Source of the DNA: Acidobacteriota bacterium
GTDB taxonomy: Bacteria; Acidobacteriota; Terriglobia; Bryobacterales; Bryobacteraceae
Length of the DNA: 64,000 nt
NCBI GenBank assembly: GCA_026394055.1
Contig: JAPKYZ010000026.1
Coordinates: forward strand, 124,001-188,000
Direction of reading: 5' to 3'
The stretch's first letter is position 1, and every line of letters begins with the position of its first letter. Below the pieces are notes generated by a model. It searched no databases. It was not told the DNA's origin and saw only the letters and a program-made list of their open reading frames with translations. Positions 17,498-26,488 of the stretch are shown in pieces. A program made the position numbers and the translations under genes.

Positions 17498-20400
17498 ATG
17501 TCCCGATCCGCCACCTTTCTCTTAACGTTGCCGCTGGCTTGGGCCGCGCCACCGGCTACCCCCACGGTCAGCTTCCAGCGCGACATCCGCCCCATCCTCT
17601 CCGACAACTGCTTCTCCTGCCACGGGCCGGACTCGAAGTCGCGCATGGCGGGCCTGCGGCTCGACTTGAAGGCGGCAGCCCTCGAAGCCCGTAAATCTGG
17701 CGCCCCCATCGTCCCCGGCAAGCCTACGGAGAGCCTGGCCTTCCTGCGCATGGTGGAAACCAACACGGCCAAGAAGATGCCGCCCGAGTATTCCCACAAG
17801 AAGCTCACCGCCGCGCAGGTGGCCACCGTCAAGCACTGGATTGAGCAAGGCGCACCGTGGAAGGAACACTGGGCCTATCAAGCGCCCGTGCGACCCGCCG
17901 CGCCCCTCGTGCGCAACACTAGCTGGGCTCGCAACCCCATTGACCGCTTCATTCTGGCGAAGCTGGAAGCGCAGGGCTTGACGCCCGCGCCCGCCGCCAC
18001 CCGCCGCACCTTAATCCGCCGCGTCGCGCTCGATCTCACACCTGCCGCCCACGCCCGAAGAAGTAGAGCAGTATCTGGCCGACAAATCACCCAACGCGTA
18101 CGAGTTGATGATCGACCGGTATCTCGCCTCCCCGCAGTATGGCGCGCATCGCGCGCACTACTGGCTGGACGCTGCGCGCTATGGCGACACCCACGGCATC
18201 CACGTCGACAACTACCGCGAGATGTGGCCCTATCGCGATTGGGTGATCCACGCCTACAACCGCAACCTGACCTTCGACCAGTTCACCATTGAGCAACTGG
18301 CCGGCGATCTGCTGCCCAACCCCACGCTCGAACAACGCATCGCCACCGGCTTCCACCGCAACAACGTCACCACCAACGAAGCGGGCCTGATCGAAGATGA
18401 GTACGCCGAGATCTACGCCAAAGATCGCGCCGACACGACCGGCGCCGTCTGGCTGGGCATGACGGTGGGCTGCGCCACCTGCCACGACCATAAGTTCGAC
18501 CCCATCCCGCAGAAGGACTTCTACGCCCTAGGCGCCTACTTCCGCAACACCACCCAGCGCGTGATGGACGACAACATCCCCGATACGCCGCCCATCGTGC
18601 TAGTGCCCGCGCTCGAAGATCGCGAACGGTGGCCGCAGGTCAGCGCCCGCTTGGGCGAGCTCCGCACCGCCATGGCCAAGGCGCGCCAGCAGGAACCGGC
18701 CGCCTTTGCGCAGTGGCTCACAAATGCGCGGCCCACCGGCGCCCGGCCACTGGATACGGCGAGCGAATGGTTCACGGCTGATCTGCCGAAGCTGGCCGAA
18801 GGGGCCAAGCAGGCCAAGATGGCCGAATCAAACATCGCCGGCCGCGCCGCGTTGACCTTCACCGAGAACGAGGGCTTGCCGGTGCCTAGTAGCCCCAAGC
18901 TCGACGCCGACCAGCCGTTCACCATCGCTCTCGATTTCTTCTTCCCCAAGGCCGAGCAGAGCTACACTCTGGCCTCGCAGCAAGTGACGGTGAAGGACCC
19001 GGTGTTGGGCGACAGGACCCAAGGCTGGGTGATCAACGTCGGCGGCCGCGTGGTGGGCATGAACATCTGGGGCGACAACGGGCAGAACATTGAGATCCGC
19101 GCCGCGCACCTGGAACAGATCAAGCACGGCACCTGGAACCACCTGATCGTCACCTACGACGGCAGCCGCCACCAGTCCGGTTTGGGCATGTTCTTGAACG
19201 GCCGCGCCATCGCGACGCAGGGCCGCGGCAACCAGAACGTGGTGCTGAAAGGCGCCATCGCCCTGGATCAACCGCTACTGCTCGGTCGGTCGTTGAAAGA
19301 TGGAGCCATCGCCGACTTCCGCATCATCAACCGCGTCGTCAACGAAAGCGAAGCCTACCTGCTCAGCCGTTGGACCGCCATCGATGCCGCTCTCAGCCGT
19401 CAAGCGGCCAGCACTGCAGACCGTGAGGCCCTGCTGGTCTACTATTTGTCGAAGCAAGACCCGGCATTCGGCAAGCTGGCCAGCGAGCTGACTGCGTTGA
19501 ACCTCGAAGCCCGCGCCATCACCCGCCGCGGCGCCATCACGCACGTCATGAACGAGCGGATGGACCAGATGCCGTCGGCGAACATTCTCTTCCGCGGCGC
19601 CTATGACCAGAAGCGCGCCAAGGTGGAAGCCGCAACGCCTTCCGTCCTGCCGCCCATGCCGGCGGATCTGCCGAACAACCGCTTGGGCTTTGCCAAGTGG
19701 CTGATGCGCCCCGAGAATCCGATGACCGCGCGCGTCACCGCCAACCGCATGTGGCAGGAAGTGTTCGGCATCGGCATCGTCAAGACCGCCGACGATTTCG
19801 GCAGCCAGGGTGAGCCGCCGACGCACCAGGAACTGCTCGATTGGCTAGCCGTGGACTTCCGCGAGAACGGCTGGGACATGAAGCGCTTCTACAAGCAGCT
19901 GCTGATGTCGGCCACCTATCAGCAGACCGCCGTGGCCACTCCCGCCAAGCTGGCGAAGGACCCGGAGAACCGCCTGCTCAGCCGCGGGCCGCGTTTCCGC
20001 ATGGATGCCGAAATGATCCGCGACTACGCCCTCGCCTCCAGCGGCTTGCTCAACCTGAAGGTGGGCGGGCCCAGCGTCAAGCCCTATCAGCCGGAAGGCG
20101 TTTGGGAAGCGGTGGCGATGATCGGCTCCAACACGCGCTTCTACCAGCGCGATGGCGGCGACAAGCTCTACCGCCGCAGCCTGTACACGTTCATCAAACG
20201 CAGCGCTCCGCCCGCGAGCCTCGACATCTTCAACGCCCCTTCCCGCGAATCCTGCACGGTCCGCCGGGAGCGCACGAATACGCCGCTGCAGGCGCTGGTC
20301 ACGATGAACGACACGCAGTTCATGGAAGCGGCGCGCAACCTCGCGCAGCGGGCCTATGTGGCCGCTCCGGTGATTGATGGGCGGCTCGATTTCATGACGG

Positions 20401-20621
20401 CCAACCTGCTCGCGCGGCCGCTGGATGGTCCGGAACGGCAGGTAGCAATCAAGGCCTACCGCGAGTACGCCGCTTACTACGATACGCATCCCAGCGACGC
20501 TCGCAAGCTGCTGCAGGTGGGCGAGAAGCCCACCGAGAAGGCTCCGGACATGATCGTTTCGGCCGCGCTGGCCATGCTGGCCCATCAGTTGTTGAACCTG
20601 GATGAGGTGTTGACCAAGTGA
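17498..20621 (+). pseudogene. PSD1 cytochrome c protein with LamG-like domain, frameshifted
   Basis: Two overlapping frames encode one protein. The first gives a signal peptide, the haem motif CFSCH (residues 38-42) and the start of the DUF1549 domain up to IRRVALDLT; the second continues from LPPTPEEVEQYLADKSPNAY. The expected TGLPPTPEE motif needs two more nucleotides near 18037-18043, so a 2-nt loss (or 1-nt gain) breaks the frame. Later parts are intact: HYWLDAARYGD, a LamG/concanavalin-like insert (about 18845-19370, GTWNHLIVTYDGSR), and DUF1553 (NPMTARVTANRMWQEVFG). The stop overlaps the GTG of the DUF1501 gene. It may be a real mutation or an assembly error, since its partner remains intact. 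Confidence 0.85.
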
Positions 20622-22102
20622 GAAACCACGACGCCATTGACGCAATCGCGGCCCAGATGGCCCAGGAAGAATCGCGCCGCCAGTTTTTTGGGCGCGGCAT
20701 CCAAGGCATCGGCGCCCTCGCGCTCGGCAGCCTGCTGGGGCAGGACGCCCGAGGTGCCACCGGCGTAAAGACCACCGGCGGCATGCCGGGTCTGCCGCAC
20801 TTTCCGGCCAAGGCCAAGCGCTGCATCTACCTGCACATGGTGGGCGCGCCGCCGCAGATCGACCTGTTCGACTACAAGCCCGGCATGAAGGACTACTTCG
20901 ACAAAGATCTGCCGGAGTCGATCCGCCAAGGCCAGCGCCTCACCACCATGACCAGCGGCCAAAGCCGCTTCCCCATCGCGCCGTCGGTCTTCAAGTTCGC
21001 CCAACACGGCAAGAGCGGCACCTGGCTCTCGGAACTGCTGCCCTACACGGCCAAGATGGTGGACGACATCGCGTTGATCCGCACCATGCACACCGAAGAG
21101 ATCAACCACGAACCGGCCATCACGTTTTTCCAGACCGGCAACATGATCGCCGGCCGGCCCTGCATCGGCAGCTGGGTCAGCTATGGGCTGGGCAGCATGA
21201 ACTCTGACCTGCCTTCGTTTGTCGTGCTGCAGGCCAAGCACACGCATCCGCGCGCCAACGTCCAAGCGATCTCGGCGCGTCTGTGGAGCGCCGGCTTCTT
21301 GAGCGGCCAATATTCCGGCGTCGGCTTGCGCAGCGGTGGCGATCCGGTGCTCTACATCAACAATCCTGATGGCGTGCCGATGGAGATGCGCCACAAGATG
21401 CTGGATGCGCTGGGGGAGATGAACCAGCAGACCTTCCAAAAGCTCTCTGATCCGGAAACCAAGACGCGCATCGCGCAGTATGAGATGGCGTTCCGCATGC
21501 AGTCGTCCGTACCGGAGCTGACCGACGTCTCCAAGGAGCCCGAGAGCACCTACGCGCTCTACGGCGAAGAAGCCAAGAAGCCCGGCACGTTCGCGCAAAC
21601 CTGCCTGATGGCGCGCCGCCTGGCGGAACGCAACGTGCGCTTCATCCAGGTCTATCACCGCGGTTGGGATGTCCACGGCAGCTTGCCGGAGGTATTGCCC
21701 AGCCAGTGCAAGGACGTCGATCAAGGTGCCTACGCGCTGGTGCAGGACTTAAAGCAGCGCGGCATGCTGGACGACACGCTGGTGATCTTTGCCGGTGAAT
21801 TTGGCCGCACCATCTATTCGCAAGGCAAGCTGACCGCCACCGACTACGGCCGTGACCATCACCCCCGCTGCTTCAGCCTCTGGATGGCGGGCGGCGGCAT
21901 CAAGGGTGGCGTGGTCCACGGCACCACCGACGAGTTCAGCTACAACATCACCGAAAACCCCGTCCACGTGCGGGACTTCCAGGCCACCGTGATGCACCTG
22001 TTCGGCATCGACCACGACCGGTTCTCCTACAAGTACCAGGGCCTCGACGTAAAGCTGACCGGCGTCGAGAAGGCATCGGTAGTGAAGGCGATTCTGGCTT
22101 AG
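20618..22102 (+). CDS. DUF1501 domain-containing exported protein
   Basis: This 494-residue protein starts with GTG at 20618, overlapping the stop of the PSD1 gene (GTGA), so translation is coupled. The leader SRRQFFGRGIQGIGALALGS has the twin-arginine pattern. DUF1501 hallmarks follow: AKRCIYLHMVGAPPQIDLFD, GTWLSELLPYTAKMVDDIAL, DDTLVIFAGEFGRTIYSQG and DYGRDHHPRCFSLWMAGGGI. The family belongs to the alkaline phosphatase-like superfamily and is usually encoded with PSD1 cytochromes; no substrate is established. It differs in its first residues from the fragment at 1-123, so the window holds two separate pairs. Confidence 0.93.
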   Translation: MRNHDAIDAIAAQMAQEESRRQFFGRGIQGIGALALGSLLGQDARGATGVKTTGGMPGLPHFPAKAKRCIYLHMVGAPPQIDLFDYKPGMKDYFDKDLPESIRQGQRLTTMTSGQSRFPIAPSVFKFAQHGKSGTWLSELLPYTAKMVDDIALIRTMHTEEINHEPAITFFQTGNMIAGRPCIGSWVSYGLGSMNSDLPSFVVLQAKHTHPRANVQAISARLWSAGFLSGQYSGVGLRSGGDPVLYINNPDGVPMEMRHKMLDALGEMNQQTFQKLSDPETKTRIAQYEMAFRMQSSVPELTDVSKEPESTYALYGEEAKKPGTFAQTCLMARRLAERNVRFIQVYHRGWDVHGSLPEVLPSQCKDVDQGAYALVQDLKQRGMLDDTLVIFAGEFGRTIYSQGKLTATDYGRDHHPRCFSLWMAGGGIKGGVVHGTTDEFSYNITENPVHVRDFQATVMHLFGIDHDRFSYKYQGLDVKLTGVEKASVVKAILA

Positions 22103-22159
22103 CCCTTGGAGCTTTGCGCCTCCGAGGGTGAGCCAGGACTTGAAAAGCGAACAAACACT

Positions 22160-23533
22160 CTAGCGGTAGCCAAACAGCGGCGGGAACGCCATCACCACCA
22201 GCGCCGCCCAACCGGCATGGACCGGGAGATACGCCACCAGCCATCGCTCCAGTGACCCAAACGAGCCTCGCCCGCGCAGGAACCGGGCATAGAGCCAAGC
22301 CGACCCCGCCAGGTTCACCAGCAGCACCAGATTTTCGCCCAGCGCCGCCACCCGATTCGGCGTCAGCCCAAACTCCGAGATGCGCCCAGCGATCGCGGCC
22401 AGCGCCACGCCATCCACCAGCAGCGCGCTCCCCACCAGCAGCAGTTGCAGCGCGTCGAAGAAGTCCGGGGGCGCCTCCGGGTCCCGCGCGGAAGCAGCAT
22501 AGAGCACCAGCCCCATCACCAACACCAGCAGCAGGTCGAAGCCGATCAGCAGTTCGCGCTTGACATTCATCGGCTGGCCCGTCCAAGCCATCGTCGCCAA
22601 AAACCCGAGCAGCAGCAGCGTGAACAGCGGCGTGAACAGCTTGGTCAGCACCGGGGCCATGTTCTCAATGACGCTTTGCTTCGCCTCCACCAGCCACGCC
22701 CCCACAATCACGGCCCCCGCCGCCCCACACGGCACCATAAAGCCAAACACAAACCACGCAGCGTCAAGATCAATCGCCTTGAACATCATCATCGTGAACG
22801 CGGTGAAGACGCCCCCGCCCAACGCGATCAGCACGTAGTAGATGGCCAGCTCACCTGAGAACCGCACAAAATCCATCCACGGGCCATCGGTGAACCATCG
22901 GTTCCGCGTATAGGCAAAGCCGACGGCTAACCACAGGGCGATCGGCAAATGCAGAGCGGTCAGCACCTGCGTTTGGCTACCCACCGGAAAAGGGAAGACG
23001 TTGGCGAACACTGCCCCGGCGGCGAACGGCACGGCCAGCCAGAGGCTGCTGCCCACCGCGGCCCCGCGCTTCCACAGAAAGTAGAGGGCTAGGAGAGGAA
23101 GGACCAGCAAGCAAGCATTCCGGCGATAAAAGAGTGGCAACTCATCATTCGGGCTCAGGTGGACCCCGAACAGCCCCGGCAGTTGTACCGCCATCGCCGC
23201 CGCCACCGCAAATCCCAGGACCGCGAAGGTCTCCGTGTTCGAGACCGCCGCCGGGCCGTCAGACAAAGAGTCGAGCACGAGTTGCTTCCACAGCCGCTCC
23301 GAATGCGCCCGGGCAAACTCGCGCGACAGCGCGTCGAGGCTGCCCATCCGCTTCACCGCCACCAGAAACGCCTCATCCCCTGCTAAGCCGTTCGCCTTCA
23401 GCTCAGCCAGTTGATCTCGCAGATGCCCCTCCAGCTCCTCCACATCCGCCACCCGCACACCCGGCTGGCGACGCAGGTGGCCCCGCCACTGGGCGATCTG
23501 TTCTTCCAGCGGCTGATCAGCAAACGGCGTCAT
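22160..23533 (-). CDS. membrane protein with permease prefix domain 1, PadR partner
   Basis: The protein has about 457 residues. The N-terminal 90 residues (EEQIAQWRGHLRRQPGVRVA, VEELEGHLRDQLAELKANGL and AFLVAVKRMGSLDALSREFA) match the cytoplasmic permease prefix domain found on ABC-type permeases of Acidobacteria. The rest holds about ten hydrophobic segments but no FtsX or MacB domain, so it is not a complete permease. ATG 23533 overlaps the TGA of padR (ATGA), which decides the start and shows coupled translation. The family is commonly encoded right after a PadR repressor, as here. Function is unknown; stress- or drug-related membrane remodelling is the usual guess. Confidence 0.8.
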   Translation of the reverse strand: MTPFADQPLEEQIAQWRGHLRRQPGVRVADVEELEGHLRDQLAELKANGLAGDEAFLVAVKRMGSLDALSREFARAHSERLWKQLVLDSLSDGPAAVSNTETFAVLGFAVAAAMAVQLPGLFGVHLSPNDELPLFYRRNACLLVLPLLALYFLWKRGAAVGSSLWLAVPFAAGAVFANVFPFPVGSQTQVLTALHLPIALWLAVGFAYTRNRWFTDGPWMDFVRFSGELAIYYVLIALGGGVFTAFTMMMFKAIDLDAAWFVFGFMVPCGAAGAVIVGAWLVEAKQSVIENMAPVLTKLFTPLFTLLLLGFLATMAWTGQPMNVKRELLIGFDLLLVLVMGLVLYAASARDPEAPPDFFDALQLLLVGSALLVDGVALAAIAGRISEFGLTPNRVAALGENLVLLVNLAGSAWLYARFLRGRGSFGSLERWLVAYLPVHAGWAALVVMAFPPLFGYR

Positions 23534-23868
23534 GCAGGGCACACCTTCATCCAGACACCCCGCAGCGTCTCATCCACCACCTGCCACTGCTGCCGCTGGG
23601 CATCCAGCTGCGCCCGGCCGTCGGCGGTAATCCGGTAGTACTTCCGTTTGCGGCCCGTCTCCGAAGTCACCCAGGTGGCCTCCACAAAGCCTTGGCGCTC
23701 CAGCCGGTGCAGCACGGGATAGAGCATGCCGTCGGTCCACTGCCAATGCCCGCCCGATAGCTCCGCCACCCGCTTGATGATGGCGTAGCCGTAACTCTCC
23801 CCTTCAGCGAGAATCGCCAGCACCAGCGGCGTTGCGGAAGCGGCGACGAGATCTTTATTCAGCTCCAT
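23530..23868 (-). CDS. PadR family transcriptional regulator
   Basis: This 112-residue protein is an almost pure winged helix-turn-helix of the PadR type: LVLAILAEGESYGYAIIKRV, then MLYPVLHRLERQGFVEATWV and the wing GRKRKYYRITADGRAQL. Its C-terminal helix is short, as in the PadR-s2 subgroup. PadR proteins repress their own operon and release DNA on binding an aromatic or drug-like ligand or partner. The gene heads an operon with the membrane protein whose start overlaps its stop. The start codon lies inside a near-perfect dyad (23867-23887), a likely operator. A longer N-terminal version is possible but would read through the dyad. Confidence 0.92.
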   Translation of the reverse strand: MELNKDLVAASATPLVLAILAEGESYGYAIIKRVAELSGGHWQWTDGMLYPVLHRLERQGFVEATWVTSETGRKRKYYRITADGRAQLDAQRQQWQVVDETLRGVWMKVCPA

Positions 23869-23887
23869 ACATAATGCTATTATGCAT
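23867..23887 (-). promoter_or_regulatory. dyad over the padR start, probable PadR operator
   Basis: The arms ATACATAAT and ATTATGCAT (8 of 9 positions pair) flank a 3-nt centre. The dyad covers the padR start codon and includes a CATAAT-like -10 candidate on the minus strand. AT-rich inverted repeats at the promoter are typical PadR sites. No ribosome-binding site lies upstream of the ATG, so the message could have a very short leader. Confidence 0.5.
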
Positions 23888-24205
23888 TTCACTGCTATGC
23901 ATGGCAAGCGAAAGAATACCGAATTCTGATCCGGGCGACGAGACTTCATGGACATGGACAACCAGCGTCCCCGGTTCGACCCGCGGTGGTCTATGCACCC
24001 GGGCTGACGGCCGCCAGTGGATCGGCCGCGAATCTACCTGCCTTGGAAAGCTCTCAAGGAATTGTCTTCGAACGGTTTGACGGAAGTGCGGCTCCTCAAT
24101 TCGGCAACACAACCAGTGCCGGCCTCATCGGCGCCTTCCGGGCTGAGTTGAATTCTAGGCAAACACTTGTGATCAGCAAGGGGCTTGATTGGCTAAAGTG
24201 ATGGT
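23888..24205. other. 318-nt gap without a confident gene
   Basis: This stretch separates the padR promoter from the divergent beta-propeller gene. Short open frames on the plus strand (for example 23986-24201) give glycine/serine-rich or basic peptides with no recognisable motif and no ribosome-binding site. It may hold promoters for both neighbours or a decayed small gene; nothing in it is strong enough to name. Confidence 0.4.
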
Positions 24206-25333
24206 ATGCCAATCAGATCACTGATCCCTTTGCTACTTCTCGCATCTTCGGCGTGGTGCCAGCCGCAGACGCTGATTACTGGGCTCCAAGCGCCCGCCAA
24301 GCTCATCCTTACCCCTCGGGGCAACTTCCTGGTGACGGAGACCAGCACCTTGCCGAATTCCGGGCGCCTGTCATTCGTCAGCCGCGCCGGCGTTCGCCGC
24401 AGCCTGATTGAGGGCCTGCCGTCCGGAACCGACGTCACACTCACAGGCGGAAGCGGTCCCTCCGCGATGGCTCTCCGGGAACGGACTCTGTATCTGGCCA
24501 TCGGCCCCGGAGACATTGAGCGGTCGGGGGCCGTTGCGGGAACATCCACGCTGAATCCCAACGGCGCTTCGTCGCCCATCTTCTCGTCCGTGCTCGAAAT
24601 CCGCTTCAGCGCTGACGTGGACGTGCTTGCCGGTACGTTCCGCATGACGCCGGAGCATCAACAGACAATAAACGACGGTGGGGAGGTGGAACTTTCGGAT
24701 GCGGGCGCCACAGCGCGTGTCTCTCTGCTCACCCGCTTCCCAATTGCCGAGCCCCATCCCGCCGCCCTTTTCAAGTTCTCCAATCCCTGGGGCCTGGCCT
24801 TGTCGGACGATGGCCGCGACCTGTATCTAGTCGACGCCTCGCAGAACAGCCTGCTGCGCATTGATCCGGCCACGGGCCGCTGGCGGAGAGCCGCCCGATT
24901 CGCGGCACTTCCCAATCCGACCCCGGTGGGTCCGCCAATGGTTGATGCGGTGCCCACCAATGTGCGCATTTACGGTAACTCGGTACTGGTCAGCTTTCTC
25001 AGCGGGTTCCCGTTTGCTCGCGGCAATGGCCGGGTCTTGATCGTGAACCCTGAAACGGGCGCGGCGGATCCGTACATCTTCAATCTCAACTCCGCCACCG
25101 ACGTCCTGTGGCGGCCGAGACCGAGCGGCCGTCCGCAGTTTTTCGTGCTGGAGTTTAGCGTGAATCAGAGCGCCAACCCAGCTCCCCCCGGGCGTCTTCT
25201 GCGATTCGACACCGCGGAAGCCCAAGTGGCCGGAACCTTCATCACACCGGTGAACATGGTTCTCGATGAGGCCACCAGCGAACTGTTCGTTCTGGAGCTG
25301 CGCGGGCAGATTCAGAAACTGACAATCAACTAA
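24206..25333 (+). CDS. secreted beta-propeller protein, ScyD/ScyE-like
   Basis: The 375-residue protein starts with a signal peptide (MPIRSLIPLLLLASSAWCQ). The mature part shows repeated propeller-type blades: TLITGLQAPAKLILTPRGNF, NPWGLALSDDGRDLYLVDAS, LLRIDPATG and TPVNMVLDEATSELFVLELR. This resembles ScyD/ScyE family proteins and other NHL/SMP-30-like propellers found in exported proteins of Acidobacteria. A binding or scaffold role outside the cytoplasm is likely; ScyD/ScyE themselves belong to cyanobacterial scytonemin clusters, but nothing here suggests that pigment. It stands alone, with convergent lacD downstream. Confidence 0.7.
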   Translation: MPIRSLIPLLLLASSAWCQPQTLITGLQAPAKLILTPRGNFLVTETSTLPNSGRLSFVSRAGVRRSLIEGLPSGTDVTLTGGSGPSAMALRERTLYLAIGPGDIERSGAVAGTSTLNPNGASSPIFSSVLEIRFSADVDVLAGTFRMTPEHQQTINDGGEVELSDAGATARVSLLTRFPIAEPHPAALFKFSNPWGLALSDDGRDLYLVDASQNSLLRIDPATGRWRRAARFAALPNPTPVGPPMVDAVPTNVRIYGNSVLVSFLSGFPFARGNGRVLIVNPETGAADPYIFNLNSATDVLWRPRPSGRPQFFVLEFSVNQSANPAPPGRLLRFDTAEAQVAGTFITPVNMVLDEATSELFVLELRGQIQKLTIN

Positions 25334-25365
25334 GCGAGCGGCCGCTGGACGCCGAAAGTCAGAAA

Positions 25366-25397
25366 AATGGCCGCCCCACCATCGGCAGGGCGGCCAT
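25366..25397 (-). terminator. terminator after the LacD-type aldolase gene
   Basis: A perfect 10-bp stem (atggccgccc and gggcggccat) with an 11-nt loop lies between two convergent genes. On the minus strand it is followed by TTTTTC, so it ends the aldolase transcript; the plus side has only a weak A/T flank and may serve the beta-propeller gene less well. Confidence 0.85.
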
Positions 25398-25424
25398 CAA
25401 AATCAGCAGACTGAATCGTTCAGA

Positions 25425-26441
25425 CTACGCCACCGGGGCGGACGTGTAGCCCAGCTTGGCCCACCACGGCTTCGCGGCCAGAATCGAGTTGTTGACGTTG
25501 GCGATGTTCTTGACGCCTTCGCCGGACAGCCACTCTTCCAGGGCCTTCACGCCATGCTTGCCATAGATGCCCATGCCGTCTTTCCAGGTGGCGCGACCGC
25601 AGAGCACGCCCGAGAAATCGGCGCCGGATTCGGTGGCCATCTTCAGCTGTTCGGCAAAGGTGGCGTTGTCCACACCGGCCGACAGGTAGATGAACGGCTT
25701 GGTGGCGACAGCCGCGCACTCGCGGAAGTAGCCCATGGCTTCTTCAAAGCTGTAGGCCTTCACGCCCTTGTAGATGCCGCTGCCTTCCACGTATTCGGCA
25801 ATGATCGGCACTTCCACCTTCAGCACGTCGACGAAGTACTGGGGCTTCGAGAACTCGATCATCGACTGCTTCACGATCTCAGGCTTCAGCTTGGCAAACT
25901 CCAGCGTCTTCTCGCCTGACCCGTCCGGGGCGTAGCCAATGAACTCGAGGAAGAACGGAATGTCGTGCGTCACGCACTCCGCGCCAATGCGCTCAATAAA
26001 GGCGTGCTTGATGTCGTTGATCGAGGCCGTGTCGAAGGGCGTGTAGTAGATCAGAATCTTGACTGCGTCGGCGCCCAGGTCTTTGATGCGCTTCACCGAC
26101 AGGTGCGGCAGCAGATCTGGCAGGCGGCCGGGCTGGGTGTTGTCGTAGCCGGAATACTCATAGGCCAGCAGCAGGCCGGCGTTCTCGGAACGGGCGTGCG
26201 TGGCGGGGATGCCGTACTCGGGGTCCAGCAGAATGGCGCTGGCGTGCGGCGTCAGGATCTTGGTGACCGCCACTTTGAACTCGGCCATCATCTCGTCGGT
26301 GACGGCCGACTGGTCGACGCCCTTGGCGGTGGCAATCGACTTTTTCAAGCTGCCGCGCTGATCCATCGCCGCGGCGGCGATAACGCCGGCCGGGTTCGAC
26401 AATTTATTGAGGTGAGCAATTTTTCCGGGGGTGAGAGACAT
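25425..26441 (-). CDS. lacD: tagatose 1,6-diphosphate aldolase-like class I aldolase
   Basis: This 338-residue protein has the usual LacD length. Landmarks are AAAAMDQRGSLKKSI near the start, LLDPEYGIPA, DAVKILIYYTPFD with the lysine expected to form the Schiff base, PFFLEFIGY and KPFIYLSAGVDNATF. LacD-type enzymes split tagatose 1,6-bisphosphate to dihydroxyacetone phosphate and glyceraldehyde 3-phosphate in the cytoplasm. GGAG lies 7 nt before the ATG at 26441. It is a single-gene unit with its own terminator. No other lac/tagatose gene is nearby, so a related sugar phosphate could be the true substrate. Confidence 0.88.
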   Translation of the reverse strand: MSLTPGKIAHLNKLSNPAGVIAAAAMDQRGSLKKSIATAKGVDQSAVTDEMMAEFKVAVTKILTPHASAILLDPEYGIPATHARSENAGLLLAYEYSGYDNTQPGRLPDLLPHLSVKRIKDLGADAVKILIYYTPFDTASINDIKHAFIERIGAECVTHDIPFFLEFIGYAPDGSGEKTLEFAKLKPEIVKQSMIEFSKPQYFVDVLKVEVPIIAEYVEGSGIYKGVKAYSFEEAMGYFRECAAVATKPFIYLSAGVDNATFAEQLKMATESGADFSGVLCGRATWKDGMGIYGKHGVKALEEWLSGEGVKNIANVNNSILAAKPWWAKLGYTSAPVA

Positions 26442-26488
26442 TTCACTCCCAGTTTAGCGAAACCGGTTGATCGCGCGCCGGTCCTGCG

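Noticed and set aside
22103-22128. Terminator between the convergent DUF1501 and permease-prefix genes
   Set aside because: An 8-bp stem is possible but no T run follows on either strand.
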